Shown piece after piece: positions 41,963 through 50,716 of a stretch of DNA of 64,000 nt (positions are counted from its first letter, which is position 1; every line of letters starts with the position of its first letter). The stretch covers positions 62,001 through 126,000 of the forward strand of contig NZ_JAKIKS010000002.1 in the NCBI RefSeq assembly GCF_023284005.1, read 5' to 3'. The notes under the pieces were generated by a model that saw only the letters and a list, made by a program, of their open reading frames with translations, did no database searches and was not told where the DNA came from. Source of the stretch: Shewanella surugensis. GTDB taxonomy: Bacteria > Pseudomonadota > Gammaproteobacteria > Enterobacterales > Shewanellaceae. Made by a program: the position numbers and the translations under genes.

Positions 41963-43699
41963 ATGAGTCACATAAATCAGGATATATTTGTGCCATTGTC
42001 CAAACAAAAGCAAACCATAACGTGGCGAAAAAACTTTAAAACAAATCTGAAAGACACTCTTTCACAAGCGAAAGTCAGTGTCCAGCTTTGCTTATTGGCT
42101 TTATTATTCGCACTTATAGCCTCAACAGTTATCGTTATTTTTAGATCACTACTTGCTTGGCTCGACAGTTTCACACAAACGCAAAAGTTTAATTTTACTG
42201 ATCTGATTGACGACTGGCGAGTATTATTACCTATTTTGGGTGCCTTTTTAATTTGGGCGATCGCACAAATGGGATCTAAACACTATAAACGTATGGGAAT
42301 TGCCTATGTATTGCACAGAGTGAAACTGCATTATGGAAAAATTCCACTCGCCTCTGCACCCGCTCAATTCTTTCAGGCCTTATTTGCTTTAGCATCACAA
42401 TTTTCCGTCGGCCGTGAAGGCCCTGCTATACACTTAGGTGCCGTCAGTGCCAGTGTATTAGCTGAAAAGTTTAAACTCCCAGATAACAGTGTTCGTATCA
42501 TGTGTGCCAGTGGTATTGCCGCTGGCATTGCCGCTATTTTTAATGCTCCCCTCGCAGCGGTCATTTTCGTTCTTGAAGTCATTTTACGAGAATATAAAAT
42601 TCATTACTTCTTCCCAATTACGATTTCTGCGATTTGTGGCGCTGTATCCAGTCGGTTATTTTTTGGAAATATTCATATTTTTGATCAAATTAGCGTCATT
42701 AAAATTCCATTGTCTCAATACCCGATCTTAGCCTTATCAGGACTTATATTAGGCTGTGTCGCTGCTTTTTTTAATTTTTCATTACTCACTTTAACGGAAA
42801 AGTCACACAAATGGCCGCTAATGAAGCGTCTATTAATTGCAGGGGTAATAACCAGTCTCATTGGTCTTTTTTTACCACAAGCGATTGGCAGTAATGAACA
42901 CGCTATTAGTGAAGCCATTCAAGCTAATCCAAGCATCCTGTTGTTAGTCGCTATACTCATTGGTAAAATATTTGCCACAGTAGCAGCAGTAGGGCTCGGG
43001 ATCCCTGGTGGACTCATAGGTCCACTTTATGGTATAGGTGCCCTACTCGGTGCCGCCATAGCCTTATTTTTCCTAGAGTGGTTCCCTTCCATGGCGCCCT
43101 TTATTGGGCTTTATGCCATCATAGGAATGACTGCAATGATGGGTGTCTGTTTAAGCGCACCACTAGCAGCATTAGTTGCACTCATCGAGTTAAGTGGCAA
43201 TACCGCTATTATTTTGCCTTCAATGTTTGTCATTATCCCAGCCTTTCTTATTTCACATCAACTATTTAAAACTAAGTCTATTTTTTTTAGACAGCTCGAA
43301 ATTATGGGTTTAGGGTTTAAAGTCACTGCAGTCAATTTAGGACTACAAAAAATCGGCGTTAGAGCCATTATGAATAAAAACTTTGTGGTTATTAAGAATG
43401 AAGATGAACACTTACTTAATGCATTAAAAGAGCAGAAAGGCCATCCGATTCTGACGTATACGAAAGAGAACAATGTTGAAATTATTCAGTTAGAATTACA
43501 CACCAGTGATACTGAAACCACACTACTAAGAAAGGGCGTGAAAGGCATAGCAGACACTTGTACCCTAAGTGAAGTTTATCAACTATTATCCCCATTACGG
43601 CGAGGAAATGTCTTTATCTTCGATCACACATCTCTCGATATTGTCGGTGTCATTTCTTGGGAAAACCTCTTACTTGAGATACAATCAGAACAGATTTAA
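41963..43699 (+). CDS. CLC-family chloride channel/transporter
   Basis: This is a 578-residue CLC membrane protein with about 10-12 helices in residues 25-440. It has the gating-glutamate motif (SVGREGPAIHLGA) and GLGIPGGLIGPLYGIGALLG. The first anion-binding motif, usually GSGIP, reads RMGIA before YVLHRVK, so the usual Ser ligand is replaced by Met. The C-terminal cytoplasmic part (about 460-578) looks like a degenerate CBS pair (GVRAIMNKNFVVIKNEDEHL; GNVFIFDHTSLDIVGVISWE). The ATG lacks a ribosome-binding site; GTG at 41990 with CAGGA upstream is an alternative start. Transport mode cannot be decided. Confidence 0.9.
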   Translation: MSHINQDIFVPLSKQKQTITWRKNFKTNLKDTLSQAKVSVQLCLLALLFALIASTVIVIFRSLLAWLDSFTQTQKFNFTDLIDDWRVLLPILGAFLIWAIAQMGSKHYKRMGIAYVLHRVKLHYGKIPLASAPAQFFQALFALASQFSVGREGPAIHLGAVSASVLAEKFKLPDNSVRIMCASGIAAGIAAIFNAPLAAVIFVLEVILREYKIHYFFPITISAICGAVSSRLFFGNIHIFDQISVIKIPLSQYPILALSGLILGCVAAFFNFSLLTLTEKSHKWPLMKRLLIAGVITSLIGLFLPQAIGSNEHAISEAIQANPSILLLVAILIGKIFATVAAVGLGIPGGLIGPLYGIGALLGAAIALFFLEWFPSMAPFIGLYAIIGMTAMMGVCLSAPLAALVALIELSGNTAIILPSMFVIIPAFLISHQLFKTKSIFFRQLEIMGLGFKVTAVNLGLQKIGVRAIMNKNFVVIKNEDEHLLNALKEQKGHPILTYTKENNVEIIQLELHTSDTETTLLRKGVKGIADTCTLSEVYQLLSPLRRGNVFIFDHTSLDIVGVISWENLLLEIQSEQI

Positions 43700-43877
43700 T
43701 TTAAGATCTCACTTCATCAGGTTAGACCAGTTTCTCACAACCTGCTACACAATTTTATATTCATATGATGCCAAAAATGAAAAAATCATTGCCAATAGAA
43801 TAATCAACGTTTTTAGCATGCATGGAATATGATAGGCTGAATAGCATTTTGCCGATCGCATCACTCGGAGTAATAGT

Positions 43878-44396
43878 ATGAGCACACCAATCCAACCATC
43901 ATCGGTTTATAACAATACTGTAAGCTATGATAGTCCAAGCGATGAAAAAACAGGGACCGTAAAATCCGGATCACAATCTGATGATGAATTGAGATTGCTT
44001 AAAGACGGTGCTGAATCGGGTAAACCCGATAGTCTCTTTAAGCTCTACCAACTTTCAACAGAGCCCGGTGAACAAGCAGAGCAAGCAAAAATGATTTTAG
44101 CAAATTTGCAACCCGACCCTCTTAATCTAACAAGCAGCAGTAACGTGCTTCTTCAATCTAGCCTGGCACTTTATCTAGCTTGTAAAGAAAATTCAACCGC
44201 TGAATCTAAGGCTGCCTTACAAGCATTAAATAATACATTAGGTTCAGAGGCCCACTTACAAGATTCACTAAATGAATTAATTTTAACCAGCACACACAAA
44301 ACTATCCGCTCAGAAACATCAAGCCTTCAAACAGACAATAATCAATTTCAAATGCAAAGTCAGGCTTTTAGAGAAAAGTTCATGAAAAATGAATAA
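43878..44396 (+). CDS. Unknown helical protein, island gene 1
   Basis: I do not recognise this gene. The 172-residue product has a Ser/Thr/Asn-rich N-terminus (MSTPIQPSSVYNNTVSYDSP) and no signal peptide or membrane helix. A helical region follows (DDELRLLKDGAESGKPDSLF, then KLYQLST and further helices to residue 140), ending in a Gln/Ser-rich tail. The segment with LKDGAESGKPDSLFKLYQLS looks like the LKDCFQQGDPASIDILFSLT segment of the next gene, so it may be a distant relative. GGAG precedes the ATG. An upstream frame (43569-43832) is a shadow of clcA. The following 246 bp hold no gene. Confidence 0.65.
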   Translation: MSTPIQPSSVYNNTVSYDSPSDEKTGTVKSGSQSDDELRLLKDGAESGKPDSLFKLYQLSTEPGEQAEQAKMILANLQPDPLNLTSSSNVLLQSSLALYLACKENSTAESKAALQALNNTLGSEAHLQDSLNELILTSTHKTIRSETSSLQTDNNQFQMQSQAFREKFMKNE

Positions 44397-44642
44397 ACAA
44401 AGAAGAAAATAACTTACTTTGTGTGTACTTAGACTTAACTTGGTTGATTATGAGACCGGAATGTATTGATGAATAAAAAACCTCAAGGAAAGAATGGGTG
44501 TCTTCTAAAAAATATTACATTTATTTCTAGCACATCTGATGATGCTTATTGTCATCCTGCCTATTGATAGAAGAACATAGGTAATAATAATCAGATAATA
44601 ATTAAAACATCAATGTTAACGCTAATAATTTAGGTGCTTTAA

Positions 44643-45836
44643 ATGACACCCATTTCTTCTAACACAACAAGCTTTCTTCATAATATAGGTCCCTCGAATA
44701 CAGAAGAAAGTCAAAGTCATTTTGATATATTGTTTAGTGAAAGTTACCTAGAAGAAGAGTCCTTTAATCGTTTAAATTTAGCAACAACATTTAATGAACT
44801 TAAAGACTGCTTTCAACAGGGAGATCCTGCCAGCATTGATATTCTTTTTAGTTTAACAAGCCGAAAAGATCAAATAGGAAAAGCAGCCACTCAAGTATTA
44901 ATCGAAATCAAAGATCAATCTTCGGTAGGCACTCATGAAAGAGATTACTTTGATGATCTATGTAACACTTTTTATCAACAGTGTCGGCTTAATGAAGACA
45001 ATAACCATTCACCGCAATTATTTCAGTTGTCGACAGAATTGCTAACAATGATGTTAGACGTACAGCTAAAAAGGAACAATGATACTCGTAACCAAGATAT
45101 ATTTAATATTATACAATTATTACAAAAAAAATCAGCAGTAGATGAAAGTCATTTAGTGAAAACATCTGATAGCTATTCAACTTCTGTGACAATGGCAGAA
45201 GATGATGGGTTTATCATCATATCAAGTCCAAAAAATATTTCACCTTTTGACAATCACTATAAAGATACATTAACGACGACCACAGCAGAAACAATCGAAA
45301 ATCACATTATGGATAATAATATAACCAAGATGAATAACTCCACACTCCATCCTTATTTATCACTATCAGAACAAAATCAGCTACAAGATAGCGCATTAAG
45401 CCACTATTTTGGTACTCAAAAAATAGACTCACTTTCTCAAACAAGACATGAATTTATCGAATTCTTGCAAAAGCTAAGAGAATCAACACCTTTTAGTGAT
45501 AGAATCATGGATAAACTGATTCATAAATGGGACTTTAACAATCCTATTTTTATACCAAAACCTGAAGTCAATACTGACACTTCAACAGTACAAGCAATGA
45601 CCTTACCGCACTGGCAACTCGATAGTCACAGTTCGCCTCTGAAAGAAAGCATTCTGGGCAATGTTAATACCTCAATCCCGACTTCTGTTACACCCAAAAT
45701 ATCTATCTCATCCATTCAAACTAAAATAGAAGATGAAAATAAACAGAAAGTAGAAAAAGTACTATCTCAAACAAAAAAAATAACAGATAGATTACCTTCT
45801 TGGTTAAGTTCACTGTTTAATAAAAATAATAATTAA
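44643..45836 (+). CDS. Unknown paralogous protein, island gene 2
   Basis: I do not recognise the family. The 397-residue product is soluble, without signal peptide or membrane helix, and very rich in Ser, Thr, Asn and Gln. Residues 1-155 align closely with gene 3 at 46131 (MTPISSNTTSFLHNI versus MTSISPSATSFLHNI; FNRLNLATTFNEL versus FDQLNLASTFDTL; QIGKAATQVLIEI versus EIGKAATDVLVHI). A second shared block lies at about 268-325 (ending AMTLPHW). The middle is low complexity. AGGTG precedes the ATG, and a terminator follows. The flexible Ser/Thr-rich N-terminus resembles type III secretion signals, but no such system is in the window. Confidence 0.72.
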   Translation: MTPISSNTTSFLHNIGPSNTEESQSHFDILFSESYLEEESFNRLNLATTFNELKDCFQQGDPASIDILFSLTSRKDQIGKAATQVLIEIKDQSSVGTHERDYFDDLCNTFYQQCRLNEDNNHSPQLFQLSTELLTMMLDVQLKRNNDTRNQDIFNIIQLLQKKSAVDESHLVKTSDSYSTSVTMAEDDGFIIISSPKNISPFDNHYKDTLTTTTAETIENHIMDNNITKMNNSTLHPYLSLSEQNQLQDSALSHYFGTQKIDSLSQTRHEFIEFLQKLRESTPFSDRIMDKLIHKWDFNNPIFIPKPEVNTDTSTVQAMTLPHWQLDSHSSPLKESILGNVNTSIPTSVTPKISISSIQTKIEDENKQKVEKVLSQTKKITDRLPSWLSSLFNKNNN

Positions 45837-45864
45837 AACATAAAATCAATGTATACCTCCCTCG

Positions 45865-45907
45865 AAAAGCTATTTCATACTAACAACGTCATTAAATAGC
45901 TTTTTTT
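45865..45907 (+). terminator. Rho-independent terminator after island gene 2
   Basis: An 11-bp stem (AAAAGCTATTT with AAATAGCTTTT), 18-nt loop, ends in a run of seven T. It starts 29 bp past the stop codon, so gene 2 is transcribed separately from gene 3. The rest of the 294-bp spacer is AT-rich and includes a TATAA triplet repeat at 46092-46108 just before gene 3. Confidence 0.85.
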
Positions 45908-46130
45908 ATTTATCACATGATTTCTCCTATTGAAAATAATAACTAAAACATTTAATTACACCCACCACACTAAAGCAAAGTAAAGTAAATACAAATTTAT
46001 ACGCCGTTAAAACTATTAACCCAACAACTGGTCTGATGACTTTTCTGTTGTTTAAGTTATTTTTAGAAGAACTATATTTTTAATTAAGTAGAATATAATA
46101 TAATATAATCTTTAATTTATAAGTAGTAAT

Positions 46131-47801
46131 ATGACTTCTATTTCTCCTTCCGCTACTAGCTTTTTACATAATATTGAACTTGATAATTCCAAACAACAAG
46201 AGATTGATTTTGGTAACCTATTTACTAATAAAAACATCACTCCCGAACGTTTTGACCAACTAAATTTAGCCTCCACTTTTGACACATTAGAAGCTTTTGC
46301 CAAAAATAATGATGGCGAAAGTATGGAAATACTTTGCAATCTGACTGCAAGAAATGACGAGATAGGTAAAGCTGCAACAGATGTACTCGTTCATATTAGA
46401 AATTTATCTGAAGAAGGCAGTCATAGACGCGAGTTGCTCGACACTATGTGTAATGATCTGTATAAAACTTGCAGAAATAATGAAACTCATAATCGAACAC
46501 CTCAAGCTCACCAGCTGACAGCTGGTATGCTTGAAATCATATTAGATAACAAACTATCTACTGAAACAGATCTCAATAATGATACACAAAATTTACTTCA
46601 TTTGTTACATCAAAAATATACTCAACCTGCTACATCTTCGGTTGTATTAACTGAAGACAACATCCATTCGAATGTCGAACTGAGTAGGCAAGAAGCACTT
46701 GAGAACCGAAAGCAAGTACTCAGCAAACCAATTGAAAGTAAACCCTCACCATTTACACTCAAAAACCTCGAACTATTTACATCACAAGATGAAAACAGAC
46801 AACTTTCTCCTAAAGAAAGATTAGAAAGAGCTTTTGGTCCTATTACAGCAAGCCAAACAGCCCACAACAGCACAACCAATGAAACTGAATCAACATCTTC
46901 AAGTAGTTTATATACGGCAGAAAGCATTAGACCTAGACAACAAATGGATGTTCAAAGCCAAGTCAGTGGCTCATTAATGGGGGCTCAGTATATTGGTGAC
47001 ACTCAAAGTGAAATGAGCACAACCAGCTTTCTCAGTAATTCCAGTATCGGGAATGAAACAGAATCAACTATATCTTCAAGCAGTTTCCACACAATAGACA
47101 GTATTAAACCTAGGCAACAAATTGATGTTCAAAGCCAAATAAGCACAACCAGCTCAGTCAATACTAATTCGACTCTTTCTACAGTAGATAGTGATAGTCA
47201 GGTTCTTTTCAATACACCAAAAGACCCAAATGACAGAAAAGGTGTCACTATAGCCTCCTCTTCGAGTACTACACAAGAAATGCCCTTAACATTGACCCAA
47301 AAACAACTAGATGCAGCAGCCCTAAAAGAAGCGATAGCTAAACATCAAGAGTTTAGAGACAGCTATGAAGCTTCAATGAAAGCATTATTATCTAATTCTA
47401 GCATGGCTAATCGTCCTACTGAGATTATGTTGCAACGTTTGCAAAAAGCAATGCAATCTTATGATTTAAACAATCAATTACCTACATTGGATACACTGAA
47501 AAAACCAACACAGGCGATAACATTACCTCAGGATAGCTCACAGTTAAAAGAAAAATTAGCTAAACAAGAGATAACCCCTAAAGAAACAGCTGTCACGTCC
47601 ATGGCATCGAAAAACGAAACATCTTCAAATGAAGTATATGAATTAATGGTTGGGCAAGAAAGTCCTTTAGTCACACAGAAGATATCTCCTTCTACAACTG
47701 ACAATCAATCAAAAGTGACTTGGTATAACCCATTCAGTGTCATGGCTGCTAGCTTAAACTGGGCTGTCGGACGTGAATTCCAAGATGGAAGAAAGGTATA
47801 A
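46131..47801 (+). CDS. Unknown paralogous protein, island gene 3
   Basis: I do not recognise the family. The 556-residue product shares its N-terminal domain (about 1-155) and a later block (405-470, with YDLNNQLPTLDTL and AITLPQD) with gene 2. It has no signal peptide or membrane helix. Between these blocks is a long Ser/Thr/Gln-rich linker containing a 58-residue imperfect tandem repeat (residues 250 and 308). The C-terminus (TWYNPFSVMAASLNWAVGRE) is distinct from that of gene 2. Its AAGTAG ribosome-binding site is weak. A strong terminator follows. Effector or adhesion-like roles are guesses. Confidence 0.72.
   Translation: MTSISPSATSFLHNIELDNSKQQEIDFGNLFTNKNITPERFDQLNLASTFDTLEAFAKNNDGESMEILCNLTARNDEIGKAATDVLVHIRNLSEEGSHRRELLDTMCNDLYKTCRNNETHNRTPQAHQLTAGMLEIILDNKLSTETDLNNDTQNLLHLLHQKYTQPATSSVVLTEDNIHSNVELSRQEALENRKQVLSKPIESKPSPFTLKNLELFTSQDENRQLSPKERLERAFGPITASQTAHNSTTNETESTSSSSLYTAESIRPRQQMDVQSQVSGSLMGAQYIGDTQSEMSTTSFLSNSSIGNETESTISSSSFHTIDSIKPRQQIDVQSQISTTSSVNTNSTLSTVDSDSQVLFNTPKDPNDRKGVTIASSSSTTQEMPLTLTQKQLDAAALKEAIAKHQEFRDSYEASMKALLSNSSMANRPTEIMLQRLQKAMQSYDLNNQLPTLDTLKKPTQAITLPQDSSQLKEKLAKQEITPKETAVTSMASKNETSSNEVYELMVGQESPLVTQKISPSTTDNQSKVTWYNPFSVMAASLNWAVGREFQDGRKV
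46878..47150 (+). repeat. Intragenic tandem repeat in island gene 3
   Basis: Two copies of a Ser-rich unit start at 46878 and 47052 (174 bp apart). Each encodes NETEST, a Ser run, then (Y/H)T-x-(E/D)SI(R/K)PRQQ(M/I)DVQSQ. Both nucleotide and protein sequences are conserved, pointing to internal duplication within the linker. Confidence 0.85.
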
Positions 47802-47843
47802 CTAATTCAGTCTTCTTCACTTAATTCTAAATAAAGTGAAATC

Positions 47844-47880
47844 AAACCGACCAATACTATCGTGATGGGTCGGTTTTTTT
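47844..47880 (+). terminator. Rho-independent terminator after island gene 3
   Basis: A 9-bp stem (AAACCGACC with GGTCGGTTT), 15-nt loop, is followed by a T-run. It is 43 bp past the stop and isolates the island from pyrB. Confidence 0.9.
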
Positions 47881-48095
47881 AACCATCACTTAACCTCATT
47901 GCTCATAGCCAAGAAGCCAACTTATTCGATAAGCACCTCTGCAACAAACTCTATTAACTTCCTGCTGCCTTTCTGGTATCATCGCGCCTCAGCCACATTC
48001 GACTCTCTTTCTTCAACTTTTGGGCTTATGTTCAACGAAAGATGACGGTGTCATCAACGTTGGTAACATGACCCTATAACATTGGAAACAGGCTG

Positions 48096-49115
48096 ATGAC
48101 TCAGTTTCAAGGATCGCATATCCTCTCGGTAAACCAACTCGATTTAGATGCAATTAACACCATTTTTAATGTCGCCACTCAAATGACACCCTATGCCCTT
48201 AGGCAAAAACGTACCCGTGTATTAGAAGGGGCTGTATTGGGTAATTTATTTTTTGAGCCCAGCACGCGAACCCGCGTCAGTTTTGGCTGTGCCTTTAATT
48301 TACTCGGTGGCCATGTTCGCGAAACGACAGGTATGGCCTCTTCTTCATTATCTAAAGGTGAGTCCTTATACGATACCGCTCGCGTACTCTCCACTTATTC
48401 TGATGTCATTGCGATGCGCCATCCTGAGCCGTTTTCAGTGCAAGAATTTTCAGTCGGTAGCCGCGTGCCTGTGATCAACGGGGGTGATGGTACCAATGAA
48501 CACCCAACACAGGCATTATTGGATTTATTTACCATCCAAAAAGAATTAGCTGAAGCAAACAGAGGCATCAACGGCCTGCACATTGCGATGGTGGGAGATT
48601 TACGCTTTGGCCGCACAGTGCATTCTCTGTCACGCTTATTATGCATGTACAAGAATGTCACCTTCACCCTTGTCTCACCCAGCGAACTGTCCATGCCTGA
48701 GTATGTGTTGTCTGATATCGAAAAAGCCGGACATCAAATAAAAATCACCGATCAACTCGAGGGTCACCTCGATAAAGCCGATATTCTCTACCTGACTCGC
48801 ATTCAAGAAGAGCGTTTCCCATCACAAGAGGAAGCCAATAAATACCGCGGTAAGTTTCGTTTAAATAAAGGTATTTATACCCAACACTGCAAATCGAATA
48901 CGGTGATCATGCATCCCTTACCACGGGATTCCCGTGCGGCAGCCAATGAATTAGATAACGATCTCAATAGCCATCCTAATTTGGCTATTTTTAGACAAGC
49001 CGATAATGGACTATTGATCCGCATGGCATTATTTGCGTTAACACTCGGCGTAGACACCCAACTCAAACAATATGAATCTCCCGTGAATTGGTATTCACGT
49101 AAAGCCGATTTTTAG
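48096..49115 (+). CDS. pyrB: Aspartate carbamoyltransferase
   Basis: PyrB joins carbamoyl phosphate to aspartate, the committed step of pyrimidine synthesis. The 339-residue protein has the carbamoyl-phosphate motif FFEPSTRTRVSF (S56 to R60), HPTQALLDLFTI, and the aspartate-loop HPLPRDSRAAANELD. GDLRFGRTVHSLSRLL is diagnostic of aspartate rather than ornithine transcarbamoylase. It is about 30 residues longer than E. coli PyrB, and no regulatory-subunit gene (pyrI) follows. This points to a variant working without PyrI, at least from this locus. A small inverted repeat (GATGAC-GGT-GTCATC, 48041-48055) lies upstream. Confidence 0.93.
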   Translation: MTQFQGSHILSVNQLDLDAINTIFNVATQMTPYALRQKRTRVLEGAVLGNLFFEPSTRTRVSFGCAFNLLGGHVRETTGMASSSLSKGESLYDTARVLSTYSDVIAMRHPEPFSVQEFSVGSRVPVINGGDGTNEHPTQALLDLFTIQKELAEANRGINGLHIAMVGDLRFGRTVHSLSRLLCMYKNVTFTLVSPSELSMPEYVLSDIEKAGHQIKITDQLEGHLDKADILYLTRIQEERFPSQEEANKYRGKFRLNKGIYTQHCKSNTVIMHPLPRDSRAAANELDNDLNSHPNLAIFRQADNGLLIRMALFALTLGVDTQLKQYESPVNWYSRKADF

Positions 49116-49183
49116 CTGACGTCACGATCCACTGCGTTCGGTTAATCAACAATATCATTTAATGATTTATTTAAGGATGACAC

Positions 49184-50470
49184 ATGACACGTTCTGATAC
49201 GCTTTTTGCTCAAGCAAAAAACAGTATTCCTGGTGGAGTGAATTCTCCCGTTCGCGCTTTTAATGGCGTTGGCGGCTCACCGCGTTTTATTGCAAAAGCC
49301 GATGGCGCTTATATTTATGACGTTGATGGAAAAGCCTATATTGATTATGTGGGCTCTTGGGGTCCAATGATTTTGGGTCATAATCATCCCGCTATTCGTC
49401 AGGCCGTGCTCGATGCGGTTGAAAATGGCCTCTCATTTGGTGCACCAACAGAGCTTGAAATACAAATGGCTGAAAAAGTCATCGATATGATGCCTTCAAT
49501 AGAACAAGTCCGCATGGTGAGCTCAGGTACAGAAGCCACCATGAGTGCTATCCGCTTGGCACGTGGCTTTACCCATCGTGATAAAATTTTAAAATTTGAA
49601 GGTTGTTACCATGGGCATGCCGATTGTTTACTGGTCAAAGCAGGCTCCGGCGCCCTAACCTTAGGTCAGCCTAGCTCACCAGGCGTACCAGAAGATTTTG
49701 CCAAGCACACACTAACTGCGGTTTACAATGAACTCGATTCAGTTAGCACCTTATTTGAACAATACCCTGACGATATTGCCTGTATTATTTTGGAGCCCGT
49801 TGCCGGTAATATGAACTGCATCCCTCCAGTTAAAGGCTTTTTAGAAGGCTTAAGAGCCCTATGTGATAAGTTTGGTGCATTACTGGTTATCGATGAAGTC
49901 ATGACGGGCTTTCGTGTCTCTAAGACAGGCGCTCAAGGTTATTATGGCGTCACCCCTGATTTAACCACCTTAGGTAAAGTCATTGGTGGTGGCATGCCTG
50001 TTGGCGCTTTTGGTGGCCGTAAAGATGTGATGCAATATATTGCACCCACAGGGCCTGTTTACCAAGCCGGTACCCTATCAGGTAATCCGATTGCGATGGC
50101 TGCAGGACTCGCTCAAATGCATGCGCTATGTGAAGAAGGCTTGTATGACACCTTAAGTAACAAAACACGACAAGTCGCTGAAGGCTTTAAATCTGCAGCT
50201 GATAAGCATGGCATTCCAATGGCCATTAATCTTGTCGGTGGTATGTTTGGTTTCTTCTTTACCGAAGAAAAAAACATCACTCGCTTTGAACAAGTCACTC
50301 AATGTAACCTGGAGCATTTTCAAACTTTTTACCATGGCATGCTCGAAGAAGGTATTTATCTTGCCCCGAGTGCGTATGAAGCCAGCTTTTTATCCATGGC
50401 CCACGATGAAGAGGCTATCAAGCTAACCTTAGCAGCCGCCGATCGCGTATTAGCATCAATGGCGAAATAG
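49184..50470 (+). CDS. hemL: Glutamate-1-semialdehyde 2,1-aminomutase
   Basis: HemL converts glutamate-1-semialdehyde to 5-aminolevulinate, the heme precursor, using pyridoxal phosphate. The 428-residue protein has the PLP-binding Lys265 in [18 protein letters not shown], the N-terminal [12 protein letters not shown] and the [19 protein letters not shown] segment. Length is normal. AAGGA precedes the ATG. It follows pyrB by 68 bp on the same strand; no functional link is obvious. Confidence 0.97.
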   Translation: MTRSDTLFAQAKNSIPGGVNSPVRAFNGVGGSPRFIAKADGAYIYDVDGKAYIDYVGSWGPMILGHNHPAIRQAVLDAVENGLSFGAPTELEIQMAEKVIDMMPSIEQVRMVSSGTEATMSAIRLARGFTHRDKILKFEGCYHGHADCLLVKAGSGALTLGQPSSPGVPEDFAKHTLTAVYNELDSVSTLFEQYPDDIACIILEPVAGNMNCIPPVKGFLEGLRALCDKFGALLVIDEVMTGFRVSKTGAQGYYGVTPDLTTLGKVIGGGMPVGAFGGRKDVMQYIAPTGPVYQAGTLSGNPIAMAAGLAQMHALCEEGLYDTLSNKTRQVAEGFKSAADKHGIPMAINLVGGMFGFFFTEEKNITRFEQVTQCNLEHFQTFYHGMLEEGIYLAPSAYEASFLSMAHDEEAIKLTLAAADRVLASMAK

Positions 50471-50493
50471 CTGCCTCCATCAGTCAACAAAGT

Positions 50494-50530
50494 AAGGATA
50501 ATCGCCCTTAAACGATCGATTATCCTTATT
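50494..50530 (+). terminator. Likely terminator after hemL
   Basis: A perfect 11-bp stem (AAGGATAATCG with CGATTATCCTT), 12-nt loop, starts 24 bp past the hemL stop. The following sequence (ATTCATC) is only moderately T-rich. Confidence 0.6.
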
Positions 50531-50716
50531 CATCTCTCTACTATCCCCTATAAACAATGTTAACGTAATGAAAATAAAGTTATTTTTGTTGTTTTCACTT
50601 GCCATTATCTAACGCCTGTGGTCTGATCCTATTCCAAATTGTATTTGCTTTAAAAATGCAATTGAAATCAACTTCCTTTTACCAGAAATGTCATTTATCA
50701 ATGTTGGAATGTCACC

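Noticed and set aside
43569..43832. 87-codon frame between the CLC gene and island gene 1
   Set aside because: Its first half is an out-of-frame shadow of the CLC gene; the rest is AT-rich spacer.
46092..46108. TATAA triplet repeat before island gene 3 as a phase-variable promoter
   Set aside because: Only about three units are present in very AT-rich DNA, too few to argue for slippage control.
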